Positions 7,682-16,658 of a stretch of DNA of 64,000 nucleotides are shown here, piece after piece. Position 1 is the first letter of the stretch, and every line of letters begins with the position of its first letter. This DNA is from Rhizobiales bacterium Ga0077548. GTDB taxonomy: Bacteria; Pseudomonadota; Alphaproteobacteria; Rhizobiales; Xanthobacteraceae. The translations under genes and the position numbers were made by a program. The notes under the pieces are model-generated. The model was not told the origin of the DNA and did not search any database. It saw only the letters and a program-made list of their open reading frames with translations. Where the stretch lies: the NCBI GenBank assembly GCA_001464215.1, contig LNEZ01000027.1, forward strand, positions 1 through 64,000. The letters run 5' to 3'.

Positions 7682-10600
7682 ATGTTTACATTCCTCGTCA
7701 GCCGCTCGTTACAAAACCGGATGCTGGTGGTCGCGGCTTCGCTCGCGCTCATGATCTATGGCGGCTTTGCGATTACCCAGTTGCCCGTCGACGTATTGCC
7801 CGATCTCAACCGACCGACAGTGACGATCATGACCGAGGCGGAGGGCTACGCGCCGCAGGAAGTCGAACAGCTCATCACGTTTCCGATCGAAACGCAGATG
7901 AATGGGCTTCCCGGTGTCACGCGCGTGCGTTCGGTCTCCGGCGTCGGGCTTTCCTTTGTCTATGTCGAATTCGAGTGGAGCGCCGATATTTACCGGAGCC
8001 GCCAGCAGGTAAGCGAGCGGCTTGCGCTTGCGCGCGAGCAATTGCCGCCGAATCTTGCGCCACAACTCGGCCCGATAAGTTCGATCATGGGGCAAGTCTT
8101 CATGTTCGCGGTGACGAACCCGAAGATTTCGCCGATGGAATTGCGCGAGCTGGCGGACTTCACGATCCGCCCGCGGTTGCTAACGATACCAGGCGTCGCG
8201 CAGGTAATCCCGATGGGCGGCGAGGTGCGGCAGTTTCGTATTCTCGTGAATACGCCCGCGATGCGCAGTTTCAACGTCTCGCATGAGCAGATCGAGAAGG
8301 CGCTCGCCTCCTTCGGCGCAAATCTCGGCGGCGGTTTCACGGATCAGCACTCGCGAGAATACCTGATCCGCAGCATTGGCCGCACGATGAGTCTCGACGA
8401 TCTTCGTAACATCGTGGTCGCGAACGATGCGAACGGCACGATCTATCTCCGCCAGGTGGCCGAAGTCGCATTTGGTGCGCGGGTGAAGCGCGGCGACTCC
8501 GGCTATATGGGCGCACCGGCCGTTATCGTTTCGGTCGAGAAGCAACCTTTCGTCGATACGATCAAGCTGACGAAAGATATCGAAGCCGCAGTGAAGCAGC
8601 TTGCGAGCGCTGTGCCCGAGGGTACTAAGCTCGATCAGGTGCTGTTCCGTCAGGCCGATTACATCAGTACATCTGTCACGAATGTGCAGGTGGTGCTGGT
8701 CGAAGCCATCATCGTCGTTGCAATCATTCTTTTTCTGTTCCTGCTCAATGTGCGCACCACCGCGATTTCGCTGACCGCCATTCCGGTGTCACTGCTCGTG
8801 ACCGCGCTGGTTTTCTATTTCGCCGGGCTATCGATCAACACCATGACGCTCGGCGGTATCGCGATTGCGATCGGCGAACTCGTGGATGACGCCGTGGTCG
8901 ATGTCGAAAACATCTTCCGGCGCCTGCGGGAGAACCGCGAAGCGGGCAATCCACGCTCGGCCTTCGAGGTCGTGGTGACGGCAAGCCAGGAAGTCCGCTC
9001 CGGTATCGTCTATGCGACGCTGATCATCATTCTCGTCTTCGTGCCGTTGTTCGCGCTCTCCGGAATCGAAGGCAGGCTGTTCGTACCGCTCGGGCAGGCC
9101 TACATCATTTCCATTCTCGCGAGCCTCGTGGTGTCGATCACGCTGACACCGGTGATGGCTTATTATCTGCTGCCGAACATGAAATCGCTCGGCGAGCACG
9201 AGAGCAAAGTCGTATCGACGCTGAAGCGATGGAATAGGAAATTGCTTGAGCACGCGTTTGCGAAAGATCGCTTCGTATTCGCAGTGACTGTGGCTCTGGT
9301 TGCCGCCGGTATGCTCGGTCTTTTGCTGCTGCCGCGTGTGTTCCTGCCTTCGTTTAACGAAGGCACCTTCACGGTGAATATGTCCTTCAATCCGGGTATT
9401 TCGCTGAGTGAATCCAACAGGATTGGCTCAATCGGCGAACGGCTGCTGCTCGACATTCCTGAAGTAAAGATCGTCGGCCGCAGAACCGGCCGAGCAGAAC
9501 TCGACGAACACGCCGAAGGTATCCATGTCTCGGAAATCGAAGTCGAACTGAAGCCTAACGCGAACAAAGCCAAGGTTGCGGCGGAAATCCGCGCGCGGCT
9601 TTCGGTGTTGCCGGTTTCGGTCATCGTCGGCCAGCCGATCTCGCATCGCATCGACCATATGCTGAGCGGGGTACGCGCGGAAATCGCAGTGAAGATATTC
9701 GGTGACGATCTCGATACGCTTCGCCGCCTCGCCGAAGAAATGCGCGGAAAAATCGCGGCCATTCCCGGCATTCGCGATCTGCAGGTCGAGAAGCAGTCCT
9801 TGATCCCACAGCTCGAAGTACGGGTCGATTATCAGAAGGCAGCGCTTTACGGCGTGCAGCCCGCGGCAGTGGTCGAGCAGATCAGCCGTCTGTCGAGCGG
9901 GCGGGTGGTTTCGCGCGTGATCGACGGCTACCGCCGTTTCGATGTCGTGTTGCGTTTGCCCGAGCGAATGCGCACCACAAAAGGGATCGGCGACCATCTG
10001 ATCCAAACGCCGAGCGGATGGATTCCAGTGCGGCAGATCGCGGAAATCCGCGAGACCGACGGGCCGAACCAGATCCTGCGCGAGAACAGCCGCCGCCGTA
10101 TTGTGGTTTTTGCCAACACTGACGGATCGGATGCTGCCGGCATTGCAGAGGCTGTAAAGCGGCAGCTTGAGACGACGAAATTACCGGAGGGCGTCTTCGT
10201 AAACCTCGAAGGCAATTTCGAAGCGCAGGCCAATGCAAGCCGCAAAATTGCCGGGCTTTCGCTCATTTCGCTGCTTCTAATCTTTGCCGTGCTCTACAGC
10301 CGCTATCGCTCCACCGCGCTGACCCTGATCATTCTGGGCAGCATTCCCTTTGCACTCGTGGGAAGCGTTGCCGCGTTGTGGATCGCAGGATTGCCGCTTT
10401 CGGTCGCTTCCATGATCGGATTCGTGACCCTCACCGGCATCGCGACGCGCAACGGGATTCTGAAAATCAGCCACTACATCAACCTCTCGCTTCGCGACGG
10501 CATGGAGTTCGGCGAGCCGCTGATCATGCGCGGCACGCTTGAGCGCCTGACGCCGGTCCTGATGACGGCGCTTTCGGCAGCGGTCGCATTGTTGCCGCTC

Positions 10601-10798
10601 ATGATCGACGCGAGTTCGCCCGGAAAGGAAATCCTGCATCCGGTCGCGGTCACGATCTTTGGCGGCCTCGTAAGCGCGACCGCGCTCGACGCAATTCTCA
10701 CCCCGCTCTTATTCCGGAAGTACGGCCGCGCACCGCTCGAGCGGCTGCGCGAGGAATTCAAACAGACGGCGGCGGGAAAGCCGTCGGAAGCATTCTAG
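7682..10798 (+). CDS. Heavy-metal RND efflux pump (CusA/CzcA family)
   Basis: 1038 residues, the normal length, with the two-fold RND layout: TM1 near residue 14, a periplasmic loop, TM2-6 around 335-500, a second large loop, and TM8-12 around 850-1010. The TM4 proton-relay motif is IGELVDDAVVDVENIFRRL with the acidic pair DD. It differs from the CusA copper signature (VDAAIVMIEN) and the CzcA signature (DGAVVMVEN), so the metal cannot be assigned. The loop GRAELDEHAEGIHVSE is rich in acidic and His residues. It exports cations by proton antiport together with the adaptor. No TolC/CusC-type outer-membrane factor is encoded nearby. Confidence 0.9.
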   Translation: MFTFLVSRSLQNRMLVVAASLALMIYGGFAITQLPVDVLPDLNRPTVTIMTEAEGYAPQEVEQLITFPIETQMNGLPGVTRVRSVSGVGLSFVYVEFEWSADIYRSRQQVSERLALAREQLPPNLAPQLGPISSIMGQVFMFAVTNPKISPMELRELADFTIRPRLLTIPGVAQVIPMGGEVRQFRILVNTPAMRSFNVSHEQIEKALASFGANLGGGFTDQHSREYLIRSIGRTMSLDDLRNIVVANDANGTIYLRQVAEVAFGARVKRGDSGYMGAPAVIVSVEKQPFVDTIKLTKDIEAAVKQLASAVPEGTKLDQVLFRQADYISTSVTNVQVVLVEAIIVVAIILFLFLLNVRTTAISLTAIPVSLLVTALVFYFAGLSINTMTLGGIAIAIGELVDDAVVDVENIFRRLRENREAGNPRSAFEVVVTASQEVRSGIVYATLIIILVFVPLFALSGIEGRLFVPLGQAYIISILASLVVSITLTPVMAYYLLPNMKSLGEHESKVVSTLKRWNRKLLEHAFAKDRFVFAVTVALVAAGMLGLLLLPRVFLPSFNEGTFTVNMSFNPGISLSESNRIGSIGERLLLDIPEVKIVGRRTGRAELDEHAEGIHVSEIEVELKPNANKAKVAAEIRARLSVLPVSVIVGQPISHRIDHMLSGVRAEIAVKIFGDDLDTLRRLAEEMRGKIAAIPGIRDLQVEKQSLIPQLEVRVDYQKAALYGVQPAAVVEQISRLSSGRVVSRVIDGYRRFDVVLRLPERMRTTKGIGDHLIQTPSGWIPVRQIAEIRETDGPNQILRENSRRRIVVFANTDGSDAAGIAEAVKRQLETTKLPEGVFVNLEGNFEAQANASRKIAGLSLISLLLIFAVLYSRYRSTALTLIILGSIPFALVGSVAALWIAGLPLSVASMIGFVTLTGIATRNGILKISHYINLSLRDGMEFGEPLIMRGTLERLTPVLMTALSAAVALLPLMIDASSPGKEILHPVAVTIFGGLVSATALDAILTPLLFRKYGRAPLERLREEFKQTAAGKPSEAF

Positions 10799-10817
10799 AA
10801 TCATGAAGGAGAAGACG

Positions 10818-11186
10818 ATGCTTACTCGTAAACTCGGTTTAGCAATTTTTGGTGTTGCGTTGATCGCGGGTGCCGCATTCGCGCATGATCCGAAGCCAAA
10901 GCACGGTGGCCAGATTGTTGAAGCAGGGGACTATCACGTCGAAGCGGTGGCGAAGGGGACGGGGCTCGAAGTTTTCATCAGCGGTCACGACGACAAACCG
11001 GTCGCAACCAAAGGCTTCAAAGGCACCGCGGTTCTTATCGTCAAGGGAAAGCCCGTGCAGGTAGCGCTCACTCCGCGTGACGGCAATGTGCTCACGGGCA
11101 CATCCGCGACTGAACTCGCAGCACCCATTCGCGGCGCGATCCAGATCACGAACAGCAAGAACAAGACGGTGCAGGCAAAGTACTAA
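10818..11186 (+). CDS. Small exported protein of the RND metal locus
   Basis: 122 residues from ATG 10818, chosen because AAGGAG (10806-10811) sits 6 nt before it; an upstream in-frame ATG (10803) contains that site. Signal peptide about 1-22 (ending GAAFA), then HDPKPKHGGQIVEAGDYHVE, a His-containing start, and a compact beta-rich domain (VEAVAKGTGLEVFISGHDD, ALTPRDGNVLTG). Similar small proteins accompany RND metal pumps and probably bind or hand over metal in the periplasm. It starts 19 nt after the pump stop, in the same operon. Confidence 0.7.
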   Translation: MLTRKLGLAIFGVALIAGAAFAHDPKPKHGGQIVEAGDYHVEAVAKGTGLEVFISGHDDKPVATKGFKGTAVLIVKGKPVQVALTPRDGNVLTGTSATELAAPIRGAIQITNSKNKTVQAKY

Positions 11187-11258
11187 GCCGACCCGGCGCA
11201 TATTTTTTGCAGGTTTTTCGAGCGAAAGCGTTTGACGCCGCGTCAGCGACCTGCCAAG

Positions 11259-11283
11259 CTAGTTGCAAGTAATTCGCAACTAG
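11259..11283. promoter_or_regulatory. Inverted repeat CTAGTTGC-N9-GCAACTAG containing a TGCRA-N5-TYGCA box
   Basis: Eight-base perfect arms at 11259-11266 and 11276-11283. The core 11264-11278 is TGCAAGTAATTCGCA. The same 15-bp pattern occurs twice at the Mn/Zn importer promoter (38657-38671 and 38709-38723). A possible -35 TTGACG lies at 11232-11237, which puts the box over the start of transcription, as expected for a repressor. Spacing and symmetry resemble what I recall of Mur/Fur-type boxes in alphaproteobacteria, but I cannot confirm that. Confidence 0.6.
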
Positions 11284-11292
11284 GGGGCTGCG

Positions 11293-12114
11293 ATGTCGGG
11301 GCGGCGTATTTTGCTTCTTGCGGGCGCGATTGCGCTTGCAGGTTTTACCGGTGCGTTCGCGGCCGACGATGACGACAAGCGCATCGCCAAGGCGTTGCAG
11401 GACAATTCCTTCCTGATCGAAGAGGCCTACAATCAAGAGCCCGGCGTCGTGCAGCACATCCTCTCGATGCGTAAGCAAGGACGCGACTGGAATCTCGTTT
11501 TTACGCAGGAATGGCCGCTCTTAAGCCAGGAGCATCAGTTCTCCTATTCGATCCCCTATGCGCGGCTTCGTTCAGGCGGTCAGCGTGCAAGTGGCATCGG
11601 CGACGTATTCCTGAACTACCGCTATCAGGCGTGGACCGAAACCATGACGCGGCCGGCCTTTGCGCCGCGCTTCAGCTTCATCCTTCCGTCGGGCGACGAA
11701 ACCCGCGGGCTCGGCGACGGCTCAAGCGGTTTTCAGATCAACCTGCCGTTCTCGAAGATCGTGAGCGACCGGGTCTCGCTGCACGCGAACGCCGGCTACA
11801 CGCGTATGTTCGACATCGAGAACCTGTCGACGAACAGCTATTTTCTCGGCGGCAGCATGATCTATGCGGCGACGCGCGAACTGAATTTCATGTTCGAGGT
11901 AATCCACGACTGGGAGCAGTCGGTCGATACCGGCGCGATCGTGCGCGACCGCACGCTGACGATCTCGCCCGGCCTGCGCTACGCGTTCAATCTGGACGCA
12001 GGACAGCTTGTCTTGGGTGCGGCAGCACCGATTGCGTTCACCAGCGGGCAGCCGACGAGCTACGGCGCAATCCTCTATCTCTCGTTCGAGCACAGCTTCC
12101 TCGCCAAGAAGTAA
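11293..12114 (+). CDS. Outer-membrane beta-barrel transporter-like protein; possible metal channel
   Basis: 273 residues with signal peptide about 1-23 (ending GAFA) and acidic mature start ADDDDKRIAK. The rest is amphipathic beta-strands (FTQEWPLLSQEHQFSYSIPY, GIGDVFLNYRYQAW, PRFSFILPSG, GSSGFQINLPFSKIV, LSFEHSFLAKK) of the kind grouped as phenol-MetA-pathway or outer-membrane transporter families. It follows the RND genes but has its own promoter region with the inverted repeat shared with the Mn/Zn importer operon. Bradyrhizobium has a Mur-controlled Mn(II) outer-membrane channel, MnoP; this gene may be its equivalent. That is inference from the operator, not from recognised MnoP sequence. 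Confidence 0.7.
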   Translation: MSGRRILLLAGAIALAGFTGAFAADDDDKRIAKALQDNSFLIEEAYNQEPGVVQHILSMRKQGRDWNLVFTQEWPLLSQEHQFSYSIPYARLRSGGQRASGIGDVFLNYRYQAWTETMTRPAFAPRFSFILPSGDETRGLGDGSSGFQINLPFSKIVSDRVSLHANAGYTRMFDIENLSTNSYFLGGSMIYAATRELNFMFEVIHDWEQSVDTGAIVRDRTLTISPGLRYAFNLDAGQLVLGAAAPIAFTSGQPTSYGAILYLSFEHSFLAKK

Positions 12115-12165
12115 GCCGTATTTCCCGCACTTCCGGTACGGCGTCGCCAGCGATAAGAATGCTGG

Positions 12166-13347
12166 ATGCTTTCGAAGCGATTCATCCTCTTTTCGGTTTG
12201 CGCGGCTTTCGCGGTGCAGCCGCTGTACGCGCAGGACGCGTCTTCGAGTTTTCGCACTTTTCTCGCGGCACTTTGGCCCGATGCGCAGAAGCGTGGCGTT
12301 TCGCGCGCGACCTTTGACGGGGCGATCCGCGGGATCGTGCCTGACGAAGAAGTGCTGCGGCTCACGAAGAGCCAGCCGGAGTATGTCCGCCCGATCGGCG
12401 ACTATTTGAAGAACCGGCTAACCGCGAACCTCATCGCAGGCGGGAAGCGCAACGCAGAAAAATGGGCCGACACATTGACCGCCGTCGAGAAGAAGTACGG
12501 CGTCGACAAGGAAATCATTATTGCGATCTGGGGGCTTGAGACCGGTTACGGCTCCTTTTCCGGCGGCAAGGACGTGATCCGCTCGCTCGCGACCCTCGGA
12601 AATGCGCGCTACCGCGATGAATTCTTCCGCAATGAATTGCTCGCAGCGCTCGAAATCCTCGAGCAGGAACACATCACCCGCGACAAGATGAAGGGCTCCT
12701 GGGCCGGCGCAATGGGGCAGGCGCAGTTCATTCCTTCGAGCTTCCTGAAATTCGCGGTCGATTTTTCCGGCGACGGCCGCCGCGACATCTGGAACAACGT
12801 GCCGGACGTGCTGGGCTCGATCGGCAACTATCTCCGGCAGCATGGCTGGAAGCCGGGATTGCCCTGGGGATATGAAGTCTCGCTCCCGCGCGACTTCGAC
12901 TACCGAAAAAGCCGGGCGAGTTTCGCGGAATGGACCGGGCTCGGGGTAAAGCGCGCCGACGGCGGCAAGTTTCCGGCGGCCGGAGACGGCATATTGTTTT
13001 TCCCGAGCGGTGCGAGCGGGCCTGGCTTCGTCGTTACCGGCAACTACGAAGCGATCAAGCGCTACAACCTTTCCGATGCCTATTCGCTGACGGTCGCGGG
13101 TACGGCAAACCGGCTGCGCGGCATGGATGCCTATCGCGCAAAGTGGCCCGAGGTGATCCCGCTCAATCGCGAGCAGCGCATCCGGATGCAAAAGCTCATG
13201 CAGGCGAAGGGCTATCCGGTGAACAACGTGGTCGGCCAGATCGACTTCGACCTGCGTGACCAGATCCGAATCTTGCAGGTGAAATTCGGTCTGCTGCCGG
13301 ATGGCCATCCAACCGAAACTTTTCTGCAAAGGCTTGAAAAGCTCTGA
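12166..13347 (+). CDS. Lytic murein transglycosylase, MltB family
   Basis: 393 residues, with signal peptide about 1-21 (ending PLYA, before QDASS). The MltB/SLT-2 catalytic domain covers about 27-315; the catalytic Glu is in WGLETGYGSFSGG, followed by GSWAGAMGQAQFIPSSFL and a D-x-N-x-D-like loop (DFSGDGRRDIWNN). A C-terminal peptidoglycan-binding type 1 domain (about 325-390: REQRIRMQKLMQAKGYPVNN) anchors it to the wall. It cleaves glycan strands to 1,6-anhydro-muropeptides in the periplasm. Without a lipobox it is a soluble form. The start has no strong ribosome-binding site. Confidence 0.92.
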   Translation: MLSKRFILFSVCAAFAVQPLYAQDASSSFRTFLAALWPDAQKRGVSRATFDGAIRGIVPDEEVLRLTKSQPEYVRPIGDYLKNRLTANLIAGGKRNAEKWADTLTAVEKKYGVDKEIIIAIWGLETGYGSFSGGKDVIRSLATLGNARYRDEFFRNELLAALEILEQEHITRDKMKGSWAGAMGQAQFIPSSFLKFAVDFSGDGRRDIWNNVPDVLGSIGNYLRQHGWKPGLPWGYEVSLPRDFDYRKSRASFAEWTGLGVKRADGGKFPAAGDGILFFPSGASGPGFVVTGNYEAIKRYNLSDAYSLTVAGTANRLRGMDAYRAKWPEVIPLNREQRIRMQKLMQAKGYPVNNVVGQIDFDLRDQIRILQVKFGLLPDGHPTETFLQRLEKL

Positions 13348-13386
13348 GTTCCGCAGCGCGGAAGATTGCTTAACGCTTTGTAAATC

Positions 13387-14826
13387 GTGCTGCCGCACAG
13401 TCCGCCGGGTCGCGGATTGAGGCGTTTGGTGACGGGGATCCCTGCAGCTTTTCAAGTCCGGCTTGGACTCTACGGTTTTGCCGAAGAGAACGAGAAGGAT
13501 CGTGCTTTGCGCGCTCAGCTCTGGGACCTGATGGCTCCGGTGACTGCGAAGACCATCGACCGGATGATCGATAACGCCGAGAAGTTCACGCCGCTTTACG
13601 CAAAAACGCTCGACAAAAATCGCGACGACATCAAACGCTTCGCGCTGGATACTATGGAGCGCTCCTATAAGCGGCCGTTCGATCAGTCGTGGGTCGATGA
13701 CGCCTATGAGCGCGCACGCTTCGAAATCCGGGTCGGGCTGGATATGCGGGCGCGTTCGACGATTATTCGCGCGTTGATGAGCGCGTTCTTCTATGTCGTG
13801 GGCAGGAAGTACTTCTATTCGGGGACTAAGGTCGCGGCGCTGAGCGATGTGATGACGCGGTTGGCATTGTTAGACAATGCAAATGCCGTCTTCTGCCACA
13901 ACGAACTCGCGGTGAACGAAAGCAAGGCGCGCGGCGACAAGCTGGAGGCCGCGATTTCGCGCTTCGGCACGACCATGGATCAGGTGCGGTCCGCGATCGC
14001 GGCGGCTGTGAACGAACTTGGAGATTCGTCGCAACGGCTTTCGTCGCTCGCACAGAACTCCAACCAGCACGCCGGTCTTGCAGCCGGTATTGCCGAGAAC
14101 GGCGCGAAGAACGCAAACAGCATGGCGAACGCCGCCGAAGAGCTATCGAGCTCGATCGGGGAGATCAGGGCGCAATCGACGCGTAGCGCAAAGATGGCGT
14201 TCGAAGCGGTCGAGCTTGCCAATCGCGCCAATGGCATCGTCGGCTCGCTGTCGGACTCGGTCGATAAGGTCGGATCGGTGGTCGGGCTGATTTCCCAGAT
14301 CGCATCGCAGACGAATCTGCTCGCGCTGAACGCCACGATCGAGGCGGCGCGTGCCGGCGAGGCGGGCAGGGGTTTCGCGGTCGTTGCGAACGAGGTGAAA
14401 TCGCTTTCCACGCAGACTTCGCGCGCCACCGAGGAAATCAGCGAGCAGATTGCGAAAATCCAGGACGCCACGAAACTTTCGGTCACACAGATCGCTGCCT
14501 GCGGCGAGAGTATCGGGCAGATCGCAGCGACCGTCGAAGCGCTCTCAGGTTCGGTCGATCAGCAGGCCGATGCGACCTCGAATATCGCGCTGAACACGAG
14601 CCGCACTTCCGGCGACGCCAATACGGTCGCGGAAGCAATGCAGAAGGTTGCCGGGTCGATCGGCCAGACCGAGATCGAGGCGAAGGCCGCGCTCGAACTG
14701 GCGTCGGGTCTGAATGCGAGAGCATCCGAACTCGATGCTGCCGTCGATGCGCTGCTTGAAGTAGCGCGAGCGGATTCCGAGGGCGTCAAAGCCTTTGCGG
14801 ATGTCGGAAAGCGTCTTTCGGCCTGA
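13387..14826 (+). CDS. Soluble methyl-accepting chemotaxis protein with globin-like sensor domain
   Basis: 479 residues from GTG 13387; an in-frame GTG at 13429 with TTGAGG upstream is an equally good start. There is no membrane segment. Residues about 20-180 are all-helical and resemble protoglobin sensors (F-helix-like [13 protein letters not shown], then [11 protein letters not shown]). Residues about 195-460 are the coiled-coil signalling region with the hairpin tip [17 protein letters not shown] followed by [13 protein letters not shown]. The residue in the usual proximal-His position appears to be Glu113, so heme binding is doubtful. It would signal to CheA/CheW from the cytoplasm. The ligand is unknown. 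Confidence 0.8.
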   Translation: MLPHSPPGRGLRRLVTGIPAAFQVRLGLYGFAEENEKDRALRAQLWDLMAPVTAKTIDRMIDNAEKFTPLYAKTLDKNRDDIKRFALDTMERSYKRPFDQSWVDDAYERARFEIRVGLDMRARSTIIRALMSAFFYVVGRKYFYSGTKVAALSDVMTRLALLDNANAVFCHNELAVNESKARGDKLEAAISRFGTTMDQVRSAIAAAVNELGDSSQRLSSLAQNSNQHAGLAAGIAENGAKNANSMANAAEELSSSIGEIRAQSTRSAKMAFEAVELANRANGIVGSLSDSVDKVGSVVGLISQIASQTNLLALNATIEAARAGEAGRGFAVVANEVKSLSTQTSRATEEISEQIAKIQDATKLSVTQIAACGESIGQIAATVEALSGSVDQQADATSNIALNTSRTSGDANTVAEAMQKVAGSIGQTEIEAKAALELASGLNARASELDAAVDALLEVARADSEGVKAFADVGKRLSA

Positions 14827-15292
14827 GAATCGCCGGGCCGTAAATCCGCTTGAAAGCGGCCGGAATCCCGAATTGCATACAATTACCGCCCGGTACCCTG
14901 CGGCCTGCCTCGCCCGTTCGGGCTAGGCCTAACCCATTGATATTGTTGAAGTTCCAGAATCCCGACCGTTGCGTTTGTGCAACACAATCGGGGAAAGCGG
15001 GTTCCGGGTGCTCCGAAAAGCGTCATTCCAATTGAATGGAAAGAGGCAATCGCTAGGGTGATCTTGCGACAGAGGGGGAGCTCCGAGTGGGGGGACCTTG
15101 CGTCGCACCCGTCCGGTTTTGACGACCGATTGCCAGTTTCTAGTACGGACTGTGAAAAGTCCGAGGTGGTCGCAAAGTCGGTCCGGGTGGTTTCGCGGGG
15201 AATTTGGGCACTTTTCCAATGGGCGTCAGCCCTCCGGAGTAAGACCCGCTCCTCAGGCAATTTTGAGAGAGAATGACTCTTTGGAGGTCACA
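14827..15292 (+). promoter_or_regulatory. Long leader/promoter region of the porin gene
   Basis: 466 bases with no convincing gene. Seen here: a small inverted repeat GTTGC-GTTTGT-GCAAC at 14968-14983, and a purine-rich stretch around 15070-15100. The porin ribosome-binding site TTGGAGG lies just before ATG 15293. A long untranslated leader is common for major rhizobial porins, but I cannot place the promoter exactly. Reverse-strand open frames here are shadows. Confidence 0.5.
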
Positions 15293-16555
15293 ATGAAGAT
15301 GGTGAAAAGCCTCATCCTCGGTACTGCAGTTGCTTTCGCTGCTACCGCTGGTGCACAGGCAGCGGACCTTCCCGTAAAGGCCAAGGCGGTCTCTTACGTG
15401 AAGATCTGTCCGCAATATGGTCCGGGCTTCTACTACATCCCGGGCACTGACGTTTGCTTGAAGGTCGGTGGCTTGGTGTTCGCGGAAGCGGGCTTCTATG
15501 CTTCCGGCGCTATTACCAACCTCGGCAACGGCCCGACCTGGTCGCGTGACGACACTGCTCTGCAGTGGCGTACTCGTGGTTATGTCTCCCTCGACGCACG
15601 CACGGCGACTGCCTATGGCACGCTTCGTTCGTTCATCCTGGGCGGTTTCGAACAGCGCGACACTAACGGCTTCGTCGGCATCAATCAGGCTGGCGCTGCG
15701 TTCATCCAGTTCGCGTTCATCCAGTTCGCCGGCTTCACCGCTGGTACTGCGAACTCGTTCTTCGACTTCGGCTCGAACTACCTGACTCTGTCGGTTTCTT
15801 CGAACCCGTGGAACTGGACGAACCTGTTCGCTTACACTGCGAACCTTGGTAACGGTCTCTCGGCGACGATCTCGCTCGAAGAAGCCACCACGACCCGTAT
15901 CGGCGTTCCCGGCACAGTCGCTGGTGTTGGCGGTACGCAGCAGCAGTCGCCGAATATCGTCGGTAACGTCCGCCTCGATCAGGCTTGGGGTTCGGCGCAG
16001 ATCATGGGTGCGGCTCAGCAGGCGCGCTTCGCGATCAACGCAGCTCCGGCTAACCACACCGATTGGGGCTATGCCATCGGTGCTGGTATCGAAATCAAGC
16101 TCCCGATGCTGGGCGCTGGCGATACCATCAAGATCGTCGGCGTGTACTCCGAAGGCGCAGTCGAATACACCGGCCTGTCGGGTTCGCCCTACGGCGGTGT
16201 TGCAGGCGTTGGCCTCGGCTTCAACGGCGGCGCAACCTTCGGTACTGTGACCGACTTCAACAACGCCGTTGGCAACAACTCCGCCACCGACGCGTCGTCG
16301 ATCATGGTGCAGTATCGCCACTTCTGGACGCCGACCGTTCGTTCGTCGTTCCACGCTGGCTATAACGAAGCCCGCAACATCATCGGCGCTGGCAGCTTCG
16401 GCAGCGTGCAGGTGGTGCAGTACGGCCACAGCCTGGCCTGGTCCCCGGTTAAGGACCTGACCCTCTCGCTGGACGTGCTCTACACGGAAGTCGACATGAA
16501 CAACAACGAGACCGACAAGCTCGCGACGTGGTTCCGCGTCACCCGTACCTTCTAA
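15293..16555 (+). CDS. Major outer-membrane porin (rhizobial Omp2/porin_2 family)
   Basis: 420 residues from ATG 15293, preceded by a strong GGAGG site; the frame remains open upstream but lacks a good start. Signal peptide about 1-23 (ending AQAADLP). Mature landmarks of the alphaproteobacterial porin family are VKICPQYGPGFYYIPGTDVC with two cysteines, LKVGGLVFAEAGFY, RTRGYVSLDARTATAYGTLR, FIQFAGFTAGTANSFFDF and the C-terminal FRVTRTF with terminal Phe. It forms the general trimeric diffusion pore. The sequence FIQFAFIQFA is a short in-frame duplication near residue 140. It is monocistronic, with a strong terminator downstream. Confidence 0.92.
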   Translation: MKMVKSLILGTAVAFAATAGAQAADLPVKAKAVSYVKICPQYGPGFYYIPGTDVCLKVGGLVFAEAGFYASGAITNLGNGPTWSRDDTALQWRTRGYVSLDARTATAYGTLRSFILGGFEQRDTNGFVGINQAGAAFIQFAFIQFAGFTAGTANSFFDFGSNYLTLSVSSNPWNWTNLFAYTANLGNGLSATISLEEATTTRIGVPGTVAGVGGTQQQSPNIVGNVRLDQAWGSAQIMGAAQQARFAINAAPANHTDWGYAIGAGIEIKLPMLGAGDTIKIVGVYSEGAVEYTGLSGSPYGGVAGVGLGFNGGATFGTVTDFNNAVGNNSATDASSIMVQYRHFWTPTVRSSFHAGYNEARNIIGAGSFGSVQVVQYGHSLAWSPVKDLTLSLDVLYTEVDMNNNETDKLATWFRVTRTF

Positions 16556-16577
16556 TCTGACGTAAGTCTGATTGGTG

Positions 16578-16608
16578 AAAGCCCCGGCGGGAAACCGCCG
16601 GGGCTTTT
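16578..16608 (+). terminator. Rho-independent terminator of the porin gene
   Basis: AGCCCCGGCGG (16580-16590), loop GAAA, CCGCCGGGGCT, then TTTT. It is a very stable GNRA-capped hairpin 23 nt after the porin stop. Confidence 0.9.
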
Positions 16609-16658
16609 GCTTTGCGAATATGTGATGGCCGGACGGCGCTGCTCGCCACGAACGCCGG

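Noticed and set aside
14968..14983. GTTGC-GTTTGT-GCAAC in the porin leader as another metal box
   Set aside because: The spacing between TGC and GCA is 6, not 9, so it does not match the boxes at 11264, 38657 and 38709.
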